Below are positions 1 to 8,382 of a stretch of DNA of 64,000 bases, one piece after another. The translations under genes and the position numbers were made by a program. Position 1 is the first letter of the stretch; every line of letters starts with the position of its first letter. The notes below the pieces were generated by a model that saw nothing but the letters and a program-made list of their open reading frames with translations, had not been told where the DNA came from and did no database searches. Origin of the DNA: CAVXZE01 sp963766175 (GTDB lineage: Bacteria; Myxococcota_A; UBA9160; UBA6930); contig CAVXZE010000013.1 of the NCBI GenBank assembly GCA_963766175.1, positions 166,551-230,550 of the forward strand, given 5' to 3'.

Positions 1-61
1 TCGAAGTTTCGGGGCAATCTCGATAGGCTGTCCGCATTGCGTCCAGTTGCGTCTCCGGTTC

Positions 62-1489
62 TCAGAAGGGCCGCTTACGTGATATCTCGAACACGTATGC
101 GTGATCACACGGCATGGTATCGGGTACCTCGACATGCAGGGCCTGGTCAGCGATTCGCCACTTCAGTGTGCCATGATCTCCCAGCATCCTGACGGATGCG
201 ATCTCTGCCGGGTAGAGTTTCTCCCAGGGCGTGTGAATGGAGACTTCGCGACCGGGCCAGGCCATGCAAATGGCGTAGAGCGAATCGTCCTTGCAGGTGA
301 AGCGAAAATCCTCCGGCGTATACTGCAGCTTATCGTCCTCGCTGAACCCGCCGCTCTTCTGCATTCTGGTGGGGCCCTCCCCGTAGGCCATCCAGGGCGT
401 CGTGCCGTAGATCGCCTCTCCGTTCACCTCGAGCCACTTGCCTATTTCGTTCAGGATATTCCTGGACGGTTCCGGAATCAGGCCGTTTGGCATCGGGTCC
501 ACATTGAGCAGCAGGTACCCATTCTTGCTGACGTTATCGATCAGGCAATGGATCAGTTCAGTCGGCGACTTGTACGTATTGTTCTGGAGGAAACACCATC
601 CGTTTCCGTCGTCCACGGTGGTATCTGTCAGCCACTCCATGTGCGTCATTTTGCTGAAGCTGCCCTGCTCCAGGTCTATCAGTCCGGCCCCCGGCACGAG
701 CACGTGGTCTTTGTAGGTGACCACCACCTCCTTGCCCCAGTTCTTCTCCTGGTTGTAGTAGTACGCGAGAAACTCCCGCTTATAGTGTTCCTGGATGAGA
801 TTGATGCCATCGTCGAACCACACGAGATCGGGTTGGTAGTTGTCTACGACCTCGAGGAGCTTCCCGAGCCACTGGTCCAGGAACGCTTTGTCCGGGCGTT
901 CCTGCTGGATCCACGGACGGGCGGAGTCGCCTAGCGCCCCGACGTCGTGCGGCGCGCCGTACAGTCCCGCATATCGGGGATCGACGGTGTCGTATCGTTC
1001 GTCGTGATTGTAGAACCAGTGGTTCTCCGCGTGATGCATCGCGACCATGAATCGCATGTCCTGCTTGCGGATCGCTCTCGCGAGTTCACCGACCACGTCT
1101 CGCCTCGGCCCCATGCGGGCCGCGTTCCACTCGTTGACTTCGCTGTCCCACATCGAGAAACCGTCATGATGCTCGGCAACGGGTCCTGCAAACCGGGCGC
1201 CCGACGCCTTGAACAGTTCTGCCCACTCGTCTGCGTCGAAGTGTTCCGCGGTGAACATGGGGATGAAGTCTTTGTAGCCGAACTCTTCGGGAGGGCCGTA
1301 TGTCTTCACGTGGTGATCATATTGGGGGTTTCCGGGGCGGTACATCTGGTACGGGTACCACGTGCCGTTGGGACCACAGGCAGGCACCGAGTAGACACCC
1401 CAATGTGCATAAATCCCGAACTTGGCATCCTTCAACCAATGTGGGATCACGTGGTGTCGGATCGAATTCCACGATGCAACATACGTCAA
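62..1489 (-). CDS. alpha-L-fucosidase, glycoside hydrolase family 29
   Basis: Retaining exo-fucosidase that would remove terminal L-fucose from glycans. The 475-residue product shows GH29 landmarks: KFGIYAHWG near residue 24, the block EHHDGFSMWD, and PDLVWFDDG, where the Asp after WF is the expected nucleophile. No signal peptide is visible, so it is probably cytoplasmic. The start is chosen from a Shine-Dalgarno run (minus-strand GGAGAGAGGG at 1491-1500) just ahead of TTG 1489; ATG 1504 overlaps that run and has no site of its own. The open frame runs on to 1867, but that part lies antisense to an IS remnant and is not coding. It stands alone between the window edge and that remnant. Together with the GH78 gene at 38.1 kb it suggests use of fucose- and rhamnose-bearing plant or algal polymers. 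Family certain, substrate inferred. Confidence 0.9.
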   Translation of the reverse strand: MTYVASWNSIRHHVIPHWLKDAKFGIYAHWGVYSVPACGPNGTWYPYQMYRPGNPQYDHHVKTYGPPEEFGYKDFIPMFTAEHFDADEWAELFKASGARFAGPVAEHHDGFSMWDSEVNEWNAARMGPRRDVVGELARAIRKQDMRFMVAMHHAENHWFYNHDERYDTVDPRYAGLYGAPHDVGALGDSARPWIQQERPDKAFLDQWLGKLLEVVDNYQPDLVWFDDGINLIQEHYKREFLAYYYNQEKNWGKEVVVTYKDHVLVPGAGLIDLEQGSFSKMTHMEWLTDTTVDDGNGWCFLQNNTYKSPTELIHCLIDNVSKNGYLLLNVDPMPNGLIPEPSRNILNEIGKWLEVNGEAIYGTTPWMAYGEGPTRMQKSGGFSEDDKLQYTPEDFRFTCKDDSLYAICMAWPGREVSIHTPWEKLYPAEIASVRMLGDHGTLKWRIADQALHVEVPDTMPCDHAYVFEISRKRPF

Positions 1490-1631
1490 ACCCTCTCTCC
1501 TCATCGCTGGTCGATTTCGTTGATCCATACGGTCATCGCGCCCTTTTCCCTGCTGGCCCAGGCATAGTACGGTAGGGCGGGCATAGGAGAGAAGGGCTGC
1601 GTGCTCGGCGCGCTCGATAAGTCGTCCCGCT

Positions 1632-1916
1632 GAAATACGCGGAACTCCCCGCCATTGTCTACATGTTCCGACCGCAGGTCCAAATGAGGCCTTGAGGTAC
1701 GCTCGGGGCATTCCTCTCACGCGGGAGCCTCGATGGGCGCACTGCAACTCGTCACCGCCCTCCTTCGGCGGCTGCTCGAGAGCCGCACCGCGCCCGGCGG
1801 GGGAAACCTCGCTCTCCGCCATCGGATCGTCATCCTCCAGCGCTCGGTGAAGCGCCCGAGGTTTCATAGTCGAGACCGGATCTTCTGGGTCTGGCTCTCC
1901 CGCCCGTGGCGAGGCT
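1632..1916 (+). mobile_element. 5' fragment of an IS (family 'IS-D'), truncated transposase
   Basis: The segment carries an IS left end and the first ~60 codons of a transposase from ATG 1733. It is closely similar to 58944-59305, including the non-coding lead-in that starts at AAATAC and runs through CCGACCGCAGGTCC. The peptide motif RHRIVILQRSVKRPR is shared by both copies. Similarity stops near 1916, just after WLSRPWRG, and no integrase catalytic core follows, so this is a dead end fragment. The family is related to, but distinct from, the IS at 35471-36723. Confidence 0.75.
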
Positions 1917-2030
1917 GATCTTCCTGCGCGCGCACAAGAAGCCCTTCCGCATCCCGAGCACGGGCGCTATCCAACTGCGAACTAGAGGACGACACGGGCA
2001 CGTCCCGAAGGATTGAAGAGGAGCTCGAGA

Positions 2031-3170
2031 ATGCTGAAACGGCCCTTCAAGGAAGGACATGACTTCGAACACCTGCGCCGCGTGCTGATGCGTGAGACCA
2101 CCGATGGACCGGTGCCGCTACTGGAGATTTTCGCCGATCCCGAGATCATGTCCGAAGTGACGGGTATCGACTATCCCGCCGAGAGGGCGAGGATGATCTT
2201 CGAAGACCCCTCCGGCGTGGGGGACGCCTCCGACGCGGAGGCCACCGATCTCGCCATCGCCCTGATCAACCTGAGTCTGGAGTTCAGCAAGGCGCTGGGG
2301 CTGGACTACGCGACGATGATCCCGATCGTTCCGCTGGCGAGGACGCGAGTACAGCTGGTGAAGACCGGTCGTGGGCGGGAGGAAGCCCTCCGGACCTGGC
2401 AGGACCTGCACGCGGGCGTCATTACCAACCGCGAGGAGTACGAGGCGTTCCGCTGGCCGTCGCAGGATGAGATCAACATCTTCCCGGTCGAGTACGCGGC
2501 GACGCGCATGCCCGAGGGCATGAAGGTCATGCTGAACTACGCCGGCATCTTCGAGGACCTCAAGCAGCTGATGGGCTTCGAGACCTTGGCCTACGCCACC
2601 GCGGACGATCCCGGCCTCATCGATGACATCCTCGAGCAGCTCACGCTGATCGCCGAGTACACCGTCGGGCTGGCGGCGGCGCATCCTGCCACGGGCGCGG
2701 TCTTCTACGGCGAAGACATGGGCTGCAACAGCGGGACGCTGCTCTCGCCCGCATTCATGAAAGAGCACGTGATTCCGCGGCACAAGCGGATCGCCGATGC
2801 GTGCCACAAGCACGGAAAACCCTTTCTCCTTCACTCGTGCGGCAAGGTGACGGCGCTCATGGACGATCTGATCGATGTGGTGGGGATCGATGCGAAGCAC
2901 AGCTTCGAGGACAAGATCCTCCCGGTCGAGGAATGCTACGCGCTCTGGGGAGACCGCATCTCCATCATCGGTGGCCTTGACATGGACATCCTGAGTCGTG
3001 GCAGCGAGGAGGAGGTGCGCGCGCGCACCCGCGAGATCCTGGAAGCCTGCGCACCGGGCGGTGGCTACTGCATGGGAAGCGGCAACTCGGTCGCGAACTA
3101 CGTCAAGCTCGAGAACTACTTCGCCATGATCGACGAGACGCGCAACTGGAACCAGGAGCACGCATACTGA
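2031..3170 (+). CDS. uroporphyrinogen decarboxylase-like (URO-D/MtaA-type) methyltransferase family protein
   Basis: A 379-residue member of the URO-D superfamily, the fold used by heme-pathway decarboxylases and by zinc-dependent methylcorrinoid:thiol methyltransferases. It carries the methyltransferase-type zinc signature: LLHSCGK with His268 and Cys270, and a later Cys347 in GGYCMGSG, matching the His-Cys-Cys ligand set of MtbA/MtaA. Arginines typical of porphyrin decarboxylation are not evident, so methyl transfer is more likely than heme synthesis. Start ATG 2031 has GAAGAGGAG seven bases upstream; an in-frame TTG at 2013 lacks a site. It is followed after a repeat by a radical SAM gene in the same direction. 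Methyl donor and acceptor cannot be told from sequence, and no corrinoid protein gene is adjacent. Confidence 0.85.
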   Translation: MLKRPFKEGHDFEHLRRVLMRETTDGPVPLLEIFADPEIMSEVTGIDYPAERARMIFEDPSGVGDASDAEATDLAIALINLSLEFSKALGLDYATMIPIVPLARTRVQLVKTGRGREEALRTWQDLHAGVITNREEYEAFRWPSQDEINIFPVEYAATRMPEGMKVMLNYAGIFEDLKQLMGFETLAYATADDPGLIDDILEQLTLIAEYTVGLAAAHPATGAVFYGEDMGCNSGTLLSPAFMKEHVIPRHKRIADACHKHGKPFLLHSCGKVTALMDDLIDVVGIDAKHSFEDKILPVEECYALWGDRISIIGGLDMDILSRGSEEEVRARTREILEACAPGGGYCMGSGNSVANYVKLENYFAMIDETRNWNQEHAY

Positions 3171-3325
3171 GCAGGCGCGGCGCGCACACCGCTCAGGAGA
3201 GCTTCTTCTTCTGCTCCAGGACTGGGCGGGCGTGGGCGGGAGACACGGCTCTTTCGCAGCTCGTCCTCCTCCTGGTTGGCGGGTCTCCCCGTTTCCTGAT
3301 CCACGGTGGCTCTCGTTTTCGGACA

Positions 3326-3843
3326 GGTTGAAGGTCCGGCCAGAGCCTAGGACGGGACGCGCTTCGTTGCTTGGGATCGGACCGACCGGAGCGGGGCGGC
3401 GCCTCGGCGATCCGGGATCTTCCGAGGCAGATCGTGGCCACGCGAATCCCTGCTCCGCGTTACGAAATTCCCTGTTCCCGGCTCCAGGGAACGCGGTGCG
3501 CAAGTTTACGTACAAGGGAGAGAATCAAGCCCGATAGCCAGGCTCGCGATGCCCGAATCCGCGCGAATTCCCTGAACTTTCCCGTATATCAGGGAATTGG
3601 GGCGGAGAGACGGGTTCGGGCTGGACTGCCCGCTGCGCCAACCAGTCCGGTAGTTCGTAGAACGGTCGGCCGGAGCGCGACCCATCGGGGGAATCCGCGC
3701 CGTTTCGTGGGCCTTTGGGCGAGCGCGTTCGCGCATCCCAAGCGGAGACGACCGTGTGGCTGGCCCCAGTGCGCCGAAGGCACGGGTCTTCTCTGCGGGA
3801 GATCGTCGCGGTTCGATCAGGGGTGAGGGCGAGGCCCTTCTCC
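3326..3843 (+). repeat. dispersed structured repeat, copy A
   Basis: First of five long copies (others at 29623, 45425, 53138 and 55933) of a non-coding repeat. Ordered landmarks are GGTTGAAGGTCCGGCCAGAG, GGATCGGACCGACCGGAGCG, an imperfect hairpin TTCCCTGTTC..CCAGGGAA, a second hairpin around TTCCCTG..TCAGGGAA, GAGACGGGTTCG, GACTGCCCGCTGCGCCAACC, and CGCATCCCAAGCGGAGAC. It fills most of the gap between the URO-D and radical SAM genes; 3171-3325 shows nothing recognisable. Open frames across it are not conserved as protein between copies in one consistent frame, so it is treated as non-coding. Confidence 0.8.
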
Positions 3844-4022
3844 GGAGCGCCCGGCGTCCCCGAAACGAATGAAGACCCCCCGCATCCGCCCTCGCAGCTC
3901 GCTTGGTTGCCCGCCCCCTGCTCCCGACGCAATCCAGATCGGGCCTCCGAGACCGATTCCGCAGACACCCACGATGGCTTTCGGTCTAATATGAGAGGAG
4001 GACCACAGGCGGAGTCAGGTCA

Positions 4023-5321
4023 TTGGCAGAGATTCTTCTCGATTCACATCTCTCTGAGCTCAAGCAGCGCTTTCCCGAGACTCCGGAGAGCATCATCCTG
4101 AAGGCCGATGTGCTCCGGGAGGGGCTCCGCTTCACCAGCGATCTTGCAGAGATCGGCAAGTGGGCGATGCCCAGTCAGGCGTTCTTGAGTCGCGAGGACG
4201 TCCCGGATGCGCAGTTCCAGGGCGTCGCGCTCGCCGTCCCGAATCAGCTGGTGCTGGCGGACGATACGCGCATCAATACGGAGCTCGACCGGAACAGCCC
4301 CTACACCGTCCAGAGCGATGGCGAGCAGCGCCATGTGCTATGTCGCGGAGGCGAGCCGGTGACCCACGTATCCTTCCTGGCCCGCCCCGATTTCGAGGGC
4401 ACCCTCTCCGACGGGTCTCCCATTGCCGGGCCGCTCGGGCAGCGGGCAGAGCACTGCGTGGCGGTCGTGCATTCCGTCTTCTGCGAGTACGCCAAGAACG
4501 GTGATGCGTGCTCCTACTGCTTCCTGGGAAACACCGTCGCCGGCATCGACCTCTCGCAGCTCTCGCCGGAGAACGTGCCCCGTCCGAGGCAGAGCATCGA
4601 GGCCTGCGCCGTCGCTGCGCGGGAGATCGGCATCGACCACGTCGTCGTGAGCGGCGGCGCCTTCATCAACACCTCCCTGGAGGCCCGATCCTATGCGAAG
4701 ACGATCGCTGCGCTTCGCGAGGCCGTGGGCCCCGAGGCCAGGATCACGGCGGTGTGTCAGGCGTTCGACGAGGAGAGCTGGATCTCGCTGAAGAACGCGG
4801 GAGCCAGCCGCGTTCAGCCCAACCTCGAGGTCTGGGACGACGGTCTCCGGCCGACGATCATCCCGGGCAAGGCGAAGGCCGTGGCGAAGGCGGAGTGGAT
4901 CGAACGCCTGAAGCTGGCCATCGACGTCTTCGGGGTGGGAGAAGTAGCGACGAGCTTCGTGGCTGGAGTCGAAGTCGTCGATCCGGATGGCCTCGGCGGC
5001 CCCGACGCCGCAGTCGATTGCCACTTGGAGGCCTACGAGTGCCTCCTGCGCCATTCGATCGTTCCCATCTTTGGATTCCTCACCAAGGCGCGAGGGACGA
5101 AGTACGAGAACGTGGAGCTCCCCTCCACCGATTTCTTCCTGCGCCTGGGCTGGGAGCGCACGCGGCTGATGGAGGAGTCGGGCATGTTCAAGAACTTCGG
5201 AAGCGGCGTCGACTCGGACTTCTCCTGCTACCAGTGCGTGACCCACAAGACCTGCCAGGACTACCCGCGGCTGATCGGCCGCAACGCTTCCGAGTCCGCG
5301 GCGGGCGCTGGATCCGGGTAA
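4023..5321 (+). CDS. radical SAM enzyme with CX8CX2C cluster motif
   Basis: Predicted S-adenosylmethionine radical enzyme, 432 residues from TTG 4023. The likely iron-sulfur ligands are Cys154, Cys163 and Cys166 in CEYAKNGDACSYC, a spacing wider than the canonical CX3CX2C. A glycine-rich SAM-contact strand follows (VVSGGAF). Near the C terminus CYQCVTHKTC (CX2CX5C) could hold an auxiliary iron-sulfur cluster or zinc. The middle has the barrel-like pattern of the superfamily. It lies downstream of, and co-directional with, a URO-D methyltransferase-like gene, separated by a repeat, so shared function is possible but not shared transcription. The specific reaction is not recognisable. The start is uncertain because the upstream Shine-Dalgarno is weak. 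Confidence 0.75.
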   Translation: MAEILLDSHLSELKQRFPETPESIILKADVLREGLRFTSDLAEIGKWAMPSQAFLSREDVPDAQFQGVALAVPNQLVLADDTRINTELDRNSPYTVQSDGEQRHVLCRGGEPVTHVSFLARPDFEGTLSDGSPIAGPLGQRAEHCVAVVHSVFCEYAKNGDACSYCFLGNTVAGIDLSQLSPENVPRPRQSIEACAVAAREIGIDHVVVSGGAFINTSLEARSYAKTIAALREAVGPEARITAVCQAFDEESWISLKNAGASRVQPNLEVWDDGLRPTIIPGKAKAVAKAEWIERLKLAIDVFGVGEVATSFVAGVEVVDPDGLGGPDAAVDCHLEAYECLLRHSIVPIFGFLTKARGTKYENVELPSTDFFLRLGWERTRLMEESGMFKNFGSGVDSDFSCYQCVTHKTCQDYPRLIGRNASESAAGAGSG

Positions 5322-5435
5322 GTGACCGCTATCGCCTGAGAACCCGATTCTCGATGGGCAAAGGGCGGCTTCGCGTAGTAGGTTGAGGGAATGAAGGAGC
5401 GATCCGGATCCGCTGCACCTCCGGCTCCTCCGACC

Positions 5436-5590
5436 GAACCGGGTCATGTTCTGCGTGGTCCCGGCGATCGCGTGCGCGATCGCCGTCCTCCTCCTGCTGT
5501 GATTCCCCATCGATCGAAAGCGGCGCGAGGAGATCCAGCAAGCCCTGCGCGAGCGCTACGCCGCGGCCGAACGGCTGCAATGGGACGGAT
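5436..5590 (+). pseudogene. C-terminal stump of a GPH/MelB-type sugar symporter
   Basis: The frame starting near CCGAACCGGGTC reads a hydrophobic helix (VPAIACAIAVLLLL), then TGA, then FPIDRKRREEIQQALRERY. A last membrane helix followed by a (Y/F)P(I/L)-(D/T)R-x-R-x-x-EI tail is the usual end of glycoside-pentoside-hexuronide cation symporters. The in-frame TGA between helix and tail and the absence of upstream domains make it a decayed remnant. The rest of 5322-5700 shows nothing else. Assignment rests on a short motif only. Confidence 0.45.
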
Positions 5591-5700
5591 TGGAGGGTCA
5601 GCCGCGGGCTTTTTCCTCGGCCGCTGGCGGCGGTTCGATCCCCACCGTCGGCTCCAGAGCCCTCCTGCAAACGAGGACTGACAGAGGCAAGTCCCCGTTT

Positions 5701-6348
5701 CTACAGGCGAGTGGCGCAGATGATTTGCGATATCTTGTACGGCTCGATCCTGTCAATCCGAAATCCGCACTCTTTCATGATCGCCTCCCAATCATATTTC
5801 AGGAAGTCCTTGACGTGCGGAGGAGACGTCAAGAGAAGATACACTCGAAAGAAGAACCTCCTGGTTGCAGTCGGCTGGATCCGATAGTCGACGAGAAACA
5901 GCTTCCCGCCTTTCCGCAAGACGCGATTCATCTCCTTCAGTATGGATTCCATGACGCGATACTCCATTTCGTGCAGCCCGAAGGAGCTCGTCGCGACATC
6001 GAACGATTCATCCTCGAGATCCATCTTCGCCGCATCCATCCGGAGCGTCTCGACGTTGGAGAGTCTCCGTTTACGGATCTTCCGATCCGCGACCTCGAGC
6101 ATGTCCGCGGAGAGATCCAGCCCGGTGATTGTGTTCCTATCATTGTTCTTCGCGACCAACAGTGTGCTGTTGCCGGTGCCGAAGCAGACATCGAGAACGC
6201 GCAAGTCGTCGTTTGGAATCAGACGTGCCAGGCCATGTCTCGGGTTCGTCTTCGTGTTGAACGAGAAGAATATCTCCACGAGATCGTAGAAGAACGACAA
6301 GAACCAGTACTTTGACTTGATTCTCTTGTGATAGCGGTGCGTATTCAT
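5701..6348 (-). CDS. class I SAM-dependent methyltransferase (UbiE-like)
   Basis: 215-residue methyltransferase. Motif I is LDVCFGTGNST near residue 50, followed by the acidic loop GLDLSADML, motif II region ESFDVATSSFGLHEM, and RVLRKGGKLFLVDY as post-motif III. This is the UbiE/MenG-like layout, but the substrate cannot be read from it. G+C content and codon use are visibly lower than in neighbours (many AAG/AAA, AGA, ATT codons), suggesting acquisition. It lies head-to-tail behind the broken amine-oxidase-like gene at 6370, an order seen in bacterial lipid-modification clusters that pair a COG2907 oxidoreductase with a methyltransferase. That functional pairing is inference. Confidence 0.8.
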   Translation of the reverse strand: MNTHRYHKRIKSKYWFLSFFYDLVEIFFSFNTKTNPRHGLARLIPNDDLRVLDVCFGTGNSTLLVAKNNDRNTITGLDLSADMLEVADRKIRKRRLSNVETLRMDAAKMDLEDESFDVATSSFGLHEMEYRVMESILKEMNRVLRKGGKLFLVDYRIQPTATRRFFFRVYLLLTSPPHVKDFLKYDWEAIMKECGFRIDRIEPYKISQIICATRL

Positions 6349-6369
6349 TTCCCCGGAAGCCCCTTGCTG

Positions 6370-6930
6370 TTAATTCCAATGAACACCGAGGTTCGAGGCC
6401 ACGTCAAGAGCAGAGGTTACCGCGTCTTCATGAAGACCCATGCCGAAGTGGCTGCCGCAGTAATAGGTGTGTCTTTGGCCGTTCAGCGTGGGCAGCTCGG
6501 CGATCGTGGCCACGGAGTCGGGATCGAAGATGGGTGTACGGAAGACTTTCCGGAAGTCGATGAGTTCCTCACGTATCGGGAAGTTCGGATGCTGGGTGCC
6601 AAGGAATCTGCTGGTCTTGGAGACGCCCTTCTGCTTGCAATAGCAGGCGTTGATGGACGTCTCGAGCTTGCCGTCACGGTCGGTGTAGAGATAGCAGTAG
6701 AGATTACGCATGCGTTCAGGTGGGAAGTGGGCATCATCACGGTGTACGACGACGAGGCCGTCCTTGTACTTCCAGGGGCCGAGGATCCGGCGCTCCTCAT
6801 CGGTCGGCTCGTCGAGCATCCGCAGCGCCTGATCGGCGGGACAGGCAAAGATCACCTTGTTGAAGCAGGCTTCCTGGCCGTCATCCCGTATGGTCAAAAT
6901 ACTCAATCCGGTGAAATCGAAGCCAGTTCA
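6370..6930 (-). pseudogene. C-terminal half of a COG2907-type FAD-dependent amine-oxidase-like protein
   Basis: The reading frame gives about 180 residues that resemble only the C-terminal part of predicted NAD/FAD-binding oxidoreductases of the COG2907 type (NKVIFACPADQALRML, then LGPWKYKDGLVVVHRDD). These proteins are normally above 400 residues and begin with a GxGxxG Rossmann motif, which is missing. In-frame TGA lies just upstream of the first usable start (a TTG), and an IS transposase gene begins its reverse end at 6975. The 5' half was therefore lost at the IS junction. Whether the fragment is translated is unknown. Confidence 0.7.
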
Positions 6931-6974
6931 CACAGTTGAGCGCGATTCTCCGCCAAAGTCTCATCCACTACCAG

Positions 6975-8045
6975 TCAAGCCGCGTCCCGGTTGTAGTACT
7001 TGAGAAGCCCGCCGAGGCGCTGCTTGCACCCGATGGCGTCGCTCTTGGACAGCGCCGGTCGCTCCGCCGATGGGAATAGCAGCACGTTATCCTTGCCCTG
7101 GTGATTCCTCTCCTCGTGATAGTGGGCGACGAACTCCTTCAAGGCTCGCCGGAGCCCTTCTTCCCCGAATGGGACGATTCGAGACAGACATTCCTCTTTC
7201 GCGCTCCTCACGTACCTTTCGGCGTAGGCGTTCAAGTTCGGCGACATCGGCGGGAGCGTGATGGGCCTGATGCCGGCCAAGCGGATGAGCCGCCGAAAAG
7301 ATGAGCAGAACTTCGAGTCGCGATCGAAGATCAGGTACCGCTGGCCACACAGAAAGCCCCATTCCTCCATCGTGACATTCCTTGCGACCTGCTTCATCCA
7401 GCTCTCGTTCGGATGCTGCGTGAGACCGGCGATGTGGACTTCCCGACTTCCGATCTTGATGAAGAAGAGCACGTAGTACGTCATCAATCCCATCGGCGTA
7501 AGCACCTCGGCAGTAAAGAAGTCACAGGCGGCGATCACGTCCTGGTGCCTCTCGATGAACTCCGACCACGGGATGTCGGGCTTTCGTCGCGGGGCCGGCG
7601 GAACGCCGTTGCGCTTCAAGATGTTGCCCACCGTCTCGTCGCTGAGGTCGTGGCCGAGGTTCGACAGCGCCCCCGCAACTCGGTCATAGCCCCAGGTTGG
7701 GTTCTCCTCAACCATACGAAGCACGAGCTTCTCCACCTCTTCGTCCACACGAGGGCGTCCACTCTTTCCGCGCTCGGCCGAGCCGTCGAACTTCCTGGCC
7801 ACGAGCTTGCGATACCAGGCGAGGACCGTTTCCGGCTTCACGATCGCGGCGACGTCCTTCAGGGCCTTCAGACCGAGCCGCTTGCCGAGCTTAGCCAGAC
7901 GCATTCGTTCCGAGTTCGTGAGTTGAGGCCGGCCACTCAGCTTCGAACGGAGAATCTCATTCTCTGCGGCCAGGTACTCGTTGCGCAGCAGCAACTCTTC
8001 ATCCACGTGACCAGCGACCAGAGCGAAGGCTTCGACGGCTTCCAA
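6975..8045 (-). CDS. integrase-core (DDE) transposase of an IS481/IS3-like element
   Basis: 356-residue transposase that appears intact. The N terminus has a short coiled segment and HTH region (ERMRLAKLGKRLGLKALK), then a second HTH-like block (VEENPTWGYDRVAGAL). The integrase core starts near residue 170 with candidate catalytic Asp in AACDFFTAE, the second Asp in IFDRDSKF, and Glu in AKEECLSRI. The element lies between stumps of two unrelated genes, so its arrival or later recombination deleted the sequence between them. Terminal inverted repeats could not be fixed confidently; ends are near 6960 and 8085. No second copy is present in the window. Confidence 0.88.
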   Translation of the reverse strand: MEAVEAFALVAGHVDEELLLRNEYLAAENEILRSKLSGRPQLTNSERMRLAKLGKRLGLKALKDVAAIVKPETVLAWYRKLVARKFDGSAERGKSGRPRVDEEVEKLVLRMVEENPTWGYDRVAGALSNLGHDLSDETVGNILKRNGVPPAPRRKPDIPWSEFIERHQDVIAACDFFTAEVLTPMGLMTYYVLFFIKIGSREVHIAGLTQHPNESWMKQVARNVTMEEWGFLCGQRYLIFDRDSKFCSSFRRLIRLAGIRPITLPPMSPNLNAYAERYVRSAKEECLSRIVPFGEEGLRRALKEFVAHYHEERNHQGKDNVLLFPSAERPALSKSDAIGCKQRLGGLLKYYNRDAA

Positions 8046-8085
8046 CAGACGCAGATACTCCTATCTGTAAGGGTGACATGATGGG

Positions 8086-8356
8086 CTGGGGCTCCGCTCA
8101 ATCCCTTCGGGGGCGCAGGAACCACGTACAGATGAGAATACAGCCCCGATTCCAGCGCAACTTCTCGAAAGAGCGGACGTTTTGGGCTCTGAGGTTTCTT
8201 GACCCTACGAGGGAGCAGCTCGGTCTCGAAACAGAGATCGACCAGCCGCACGGAGAATCCCCGGTCTCGCAGGAGATCGGCCGCATAGTCGAGTCCGATC
8301 GGACCCACCGCAGGCTGGAGAGTGTTCGGGTTGATCAGCAGGACTTCGCGCTTCAT
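8086..8356 (-). pseudogene. N-terminal stump of a B12-binding radical SAM protein
   Basis: About 90 residues from ATG 8356 match the cobalamin-binding start of B12-dependent radical SAM proteins: KREVLLINPNTL, then PIGLDYAADLLRDRGFSVRLVDL, the strand-helix-strand opening of the Rossmann-like B12 domain. The frame then runs into IS sequence near 8086 and the cluster-binding core is absent. It starts 27 bases after the end of the URO-D gene on the same strand and would have been the last gene of the 11.7-8.1 kb operon. The original full-length enzyme would be expected at 450-600 residues. Confidence 0.7.
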
Positions 8357-8382
8357 CTGCTCAGACGCCGGTTTCTTCCGCT

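Noticed and set aside
1489..1867. N-terminal extension of the fucosidase (about 120 residues)
   Set aside because: It is antisense to the IS-D fragment, the same peptide appears antisense to the second IS-D copy at 59 kb, and a Shine-Dalgarno with TTG 1489 explains the start.
2031..3170. HemE, true uroporphyrinogen decarboxylase
   Set aside because: HSCG plus a later Cys are zinc-methyltransferase features, the N terminus differs from HemE, and no other heme gene is nearby.
2118..3515. Long minus-strand open frame (465 codons) opposite the first URO-D gene
   Set aside because: Shadow of high-GC codon bias: composition is Arg/His/Val-rich without any family motif, and it is antisense to a clear gene.
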